A stretch of 7,475 nt of DNA from Betaproteobacteria bacterium (GTDB taxonomy: Bacteria; Pseudomonadota; Gammaproteobacteria; Burkholderiales; Burkholderiaceae_C), in the NCBI GenBank assembly GCA_025354965.1, contig JANXLW010000044.1, positions 1 to 7,475 of the forward strand, written 5' to 3'. Below, piece by piece: positions 5,545 to 7,475 of the stretch. Position 1 is the stretch's first letter. Each line of letters starts with the position of its first letter. Both the position numbers and the translations under genes were made by a program. Below the pieces are notes generated by a model, which worked only from the letters and a program-made list of their open reading frames with translations, had not been told where the DNA came from and did not search any database.

Positions 5545-6740
5545 TGACCACGGCTCCAGTACGCCAGCTGCGTTTGGGTATCGCCGGGCTTGGACGCGCC
5601 TTCACCCTGATGCTGCCTACGTTTCTTGGCGATTCCAGGGTCCGGCTCGTGGCCGCGTGTGATCCGCGAGACGAAGCGCGTCGGCAATTCGCCACGGATT
5701 TTCAGGCGCCGGTGTTTGCCGACATTGAGGCGCTTGCAGCGGATCCGAATGTGGAGGCGATCTACATTGCCAGCCCTCATCAGTTCCACGCAGCGCATAC
5801 TGAGATCGCCGCAGCGCATGGAAAACACGTGCTCGTCGAGAAGCCGATGGCCTTGACGCTTGACGAGTGTGATGTCATGGTCAAGTGCTGTGCAGATGCC
5901 GACGTGCATCTCATCGTGGGACATTGTCATAGCTTCGACACGCCCTATCTGCGCGCCCGTGAACTGGTGCTAGGCGGCTCGCTTGGTCGTGTTCGCATGG
6001 TGCATGCGCTGAACTACACCGACTTTCTGTACCGACCGCGCCGACCCGAGGAGCTGAAAACCGAGGAAGGTGGCGGCGTTGTCTTCAGTCAGGCCGCGCA
6101 TCAGGTCGACATCGTGCGACTGCTTGTTGCCGGAAATGTCACGCGCGTGAGAGCTGTCACTGGCGATTGGGATCCGCAACGCGCAACGGAGGGCGCCTAT
6201 TCCGCATTGCTGTGGTTCGACAACGGCGCGTTTGCCAGTGTGACGTACAGTGGCTATGGTCATTTTGATTCCGATGAATGGTGCAACTGGCGAGGTGAGA
6301 TGGGAAATCTCAAGGATCCTGCCTTGTACGGTAGCGCTCGGCGGCGCTTGGCCAATGTGAATTCGAGCCAACAAGAGGCCGAACTCAAGGCATCCAGCAC
6401 CTACGGCGGGGCCAACTACCGAAAGGCTGCCGCCACCGAGCCCGGAACGCCCAACGCCTATCAGCATTTTGGCCCCATCGTCGTCAGTTGCGAACATGGG
6501 GACGTTCGGCCTCTGCCAGACGGATTGCAGGTGTACCGTGATGCTGTCCGAGAGCACCTTCCCCTGAATCTTCCTGCGGTGCCGCGCTCTGAGGTGCTTG
6601 ACGAGTTGTATGCATCCATCATTGAAGACATACCGCCGCTTCATGATGGTCAATGGGCCCGCGCAACTCTGGAGGTATGTCTGGCGCTTCTTGAGTCTGC
6701 TCGGACCGGCCACGACGTGACGCTTGGTTCTGCATTTTGA
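5544..6740 (+). CDS. Gfo/Idh/MocA family dehydrogenase, probable cis-dihydrodiol dehydrogenase (Pht4/OphB-like)
   Basis: This 398-residue NAD(P)-dependent oxidoreductase probably re-aromatises the cis-dihydrodiol made by the oxygenase, as Pht4/OphB does with 4,5-dihydro-4,5-dihydroxyphthalate. The N-terminal Rossmann fold shows GIAGLGRAF (12-20). The family's E-K-P motif is E99-K100-P101, with K100 the usual catalytic lysine. H186 and D189 in AAHQVDIVRLL match the conserved H-x2-D helix of the C-terminal domain. The length suits this branch, which is longer than sugar dehydrogenases of the family. The ATG at 5544 overlaps the reductase stop, and a longer frame from TTG at 5499 is less likely. 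Context supplies most of the functional argument, since the family also oxidises sugars and inositols. It is the last enzyme gene of the operon. Confidence 0.85.
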   Translation: MTTAPVRQLRLGIAGLGRAFTLMLPTFLGDSRVRLVAACDPRDEARRQFATDFQAPVFADIEALAADPNVEAIYIASPHQFHAAHTEIAAAHGKHVLVEKPMALTLDECDVMVKCCADADVHLIVGHCHSFDTPYLRARELVLGGSLGRVRMVHALNYTDFLYRPRRPEELKTEEGGGVVFSQAAHQVDIVRLLVAGNVTRVRAVTGDWDPQRATEGAYSALLWFDNGAFASVTYSGYGHFDSDEWCNWRGEMGNLKDPALYGSARRRLANVNSSQQEAELKASSTYGGANYRKAAATEPGTPNAYQHFGPIVVSCEHGDVRPLPDGLQVYRDAVREHLPLNLPAVPRSEVLDELYASIIEDIPPLHDGQWARATLEVCLALLESARTGHDVTLGSAF

Positions 6741-6765
6741 GAGCCCGACCGTTCCAACTGCCACT

Positions 6766-6775
6766 GAGCATGCTC
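6766..6775. repeat. Perfect 10-bp palindrome in the marR leader
   Basis: GAGCATGCTC reads the same on both strands and lies in the 94-base gap before marR. It does not resemble the 638-651 palindrome. It could be a protein site or chance. Confidence 0.3.
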
Positions 6776-6834
6776 TATTTTTCGAAGCGAATGCACGCAG
6801 CATAGTGCGGCCTCGGGCGCGGATAATTGGAACC

Positions 6835-7365
6835 ATGACCAAGACCAAGACCAGCATCAACGAGAAGCCTAAGCCTGAAGACCGTGTATTAAAGCATTGG
6901 CATTCTGCCGTACCTAACGACCGGATGGCGCATTTGATCAAGGACGCAACCCGCGTCTTTCTTCGAGCCCTTCAGATACGTCTTTCTAGACACCGCGTTC
7001 AATTAGGACATTGGACGTTTCTGCGAATACTCTGGGAGCAAGATGGCATGACTCAACGCGAGTTAAGTGACGAGGCTGGGTTCATGGAGCCCACGACAGT
7101 CATCGCGTTGCGCTCGATGGAGGCACTGGGATACGTGACCCGAGAGCATCGACCTGACAACCGCAAGAACCTCTACGTTTTCTTGACGCCGAAGGGGAAA
7201 CGTTTGAAGAAGGTTCTCATTCCTCTGGCTGAAGAGGTCAACCAGATCTCGCTGTCAGGTGTCACCGATGGCGACGTGGCGGCAACGCGGCGAACCTTGT
7301 TGTCCATGCTGGAAAATCTCTCCCGAGACTCGGCCAACCTGGATGTTTCAAAAGAAAGCCGCTGA
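6835..7365 (+). CDS. MarR family transcriptional regulator
   Basis: This 176-residue protein has a winged helix-turn-helix at about residues 58-125. LGHWTFLRILWEQDGMTQREL forms the first helices, EPTTVIALRSMEALG (85-99) the recognition helix, and VTREHRPDNRKNLYVFLTPKG the wing, with the D-x-R motif typical of MarR. Flanking helices (30-55 and 126-165) would form the dimer interface. MarR proteins usually repress catabolic genes and are released by an aromatic acid. The ATG at 6835 leaves a 94-base gap after the dehydrogenase. A longer frame from TTG at 6724 would overlap that gene and adds an unrelated N-terminus. Only GGAA close to the ATG is seen as a ribosome site. I found no convincing promoter in the gap, so it is probably read as the operon's last gene. 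Likely target: the palindrome at 638-651. Confidence 0.88.
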   Translation: MTKTKTSINEKPKPEDRVLKHWHSAVPNDRMAHLIKDATRVFLRALQIRLSRHRVQLGHWTFLRILWEQDGMTQRELSDEAGFMEPTTVIALRSMEALGYVTREHRPDNRKNLYVFLTPKGKRLKKVLIPLAEEVNQISLSGVTDGDVAATRRTLLSMLENLSRDSANLDVSKESR

Positions 7366-7475
7366 TTTTATTCAAGAGTGATCTGGGTGCTGTCGCGTTA
7401 AGCGCCAAACCATGAGAATGGCGGCATGCAAGACATGACTGCCGCTGCGATGATGATCCCCGAACTGCGCAAAGT
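7366..7475. other. Downstream flank of marR, function unclear
   Basis: No intrinsic terminator follows marR: there is no GC-rich stem with a T-run. The stretch from about 7385 (GGGTGCTGTCGCG) to a start codon at 7426 has the look of an insertion-sequence left end with a transposase start close behind, but the segment is too short to assign, and I cannot name an element. Confidence 0.25.
7426..7475 (+). CDS. Possible start of an unidentified ORF, cut by the window end
   Basis: An ATG at 7426 preceded by GGCGG opens a frame of 16 codons to the window edge (MQDMTAAAMMIPELRK). I do not recognise the protein. Given the end-like sequence just upstream it could be a transposase, but that is a guess, and the frame may be spurious. 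Confidence 0.25.
   Translation, partial: MQDMTAAAMMIPELRK

Noticed and set aside
6822..6827. GATAAT as a -10 box for a separate marR promoter
   Set aside because: No -35-like sequence lies at 15-18 bases upstream, and transcription would start at the ATG itself.
6751..6833. Seven-base inverted repeat GTTCCAA ... TTGGAAC framing the marR leader
   Set aside because: The arms are 69 bases apart, and a seven-base match in a gap of this size is reasonably likely by chance.
5970..6941. Minus-strand frame of 323 codons
   Set aside because: It lies opposite the Gfo/Idh/MocA gene and the marR start and shows no domain.
1..7475. CRISPR arrays, tRNA and rRNA genes
   Set aside because: I saw no regularly spaced repeats beyond the two IS-like copies, no tRNA cloverleaf and no ribosomal RNA sequence.

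Overview
The window is a GC-rich bacterial stretch. Its codon use, its Bug-type (TctC) periplasmic receptor without membrane partners, and its gene families point to a betaproteobacterium of the order Burkholderiales (Comamonadaceae or Alcaligenaceae type). This is inferred from gene content only; no marker gene is present.

Region by region: (1) 1-358 is the 3' end of a metal-dependent amidohydrolase of the amidohydrolase-2 family, which includes 2-pyrone-4,6-dicarboxylate hydrolase (LigI). (2) 359-679 has no gene. It holds a weak terminator, two 20-bp direct repeats resembling the internal terminal repeats of IS21-family elements, a cluster of overlapping inverted repeats, and a strong sigma70-like promoter (TTGCAC-17-TATAAT) directly followed by a 14-bp palindrome over the expected transcription start. 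(3) 680-6740 is one tightly packed plus-strand operon: bacteriohemerythrin, Rieske oxygenase alpha subunit, Pht5-type decarboxylase with a periplasmic-binding-protein fold, Bug/TctC solute receptor, phthalate-dioxygenase-type reductase (FMN, NAD, plant-type 2Fe-2S) and a Gfo/Idh/MocA dehydrogenase. (4) 6835-7365 is a MarR regulator, the likely ligand of the palindrome. (5) 7366-7475 has no clear function and ends with the possible start of another ORF.

The enzymes together form a phthalate-type upper pathway. The Bug protein binds an aromatic or other carboxylate in the periplasm. The reductase passes NADH electrons to the Rieske oxygenase, which makes a cis-dihydrodiol. The Gfo/Idh/MocA enzyme re-aromatises it to a catechol, and the Pht5-like enzyme removes an ortho carboxylate. 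With phthalate as substrate the product would be protocatechuate. The exact substrate cannot be read from the sequence.

The two most notable points are a hemerythrin with all seven iron ligands as the first gene of an oxygenase operon, suggesting O2 supply or sensing, and near-identical linker blocks on both sides of the Bug receptor gene, suggesting it was inserted as a cassette.
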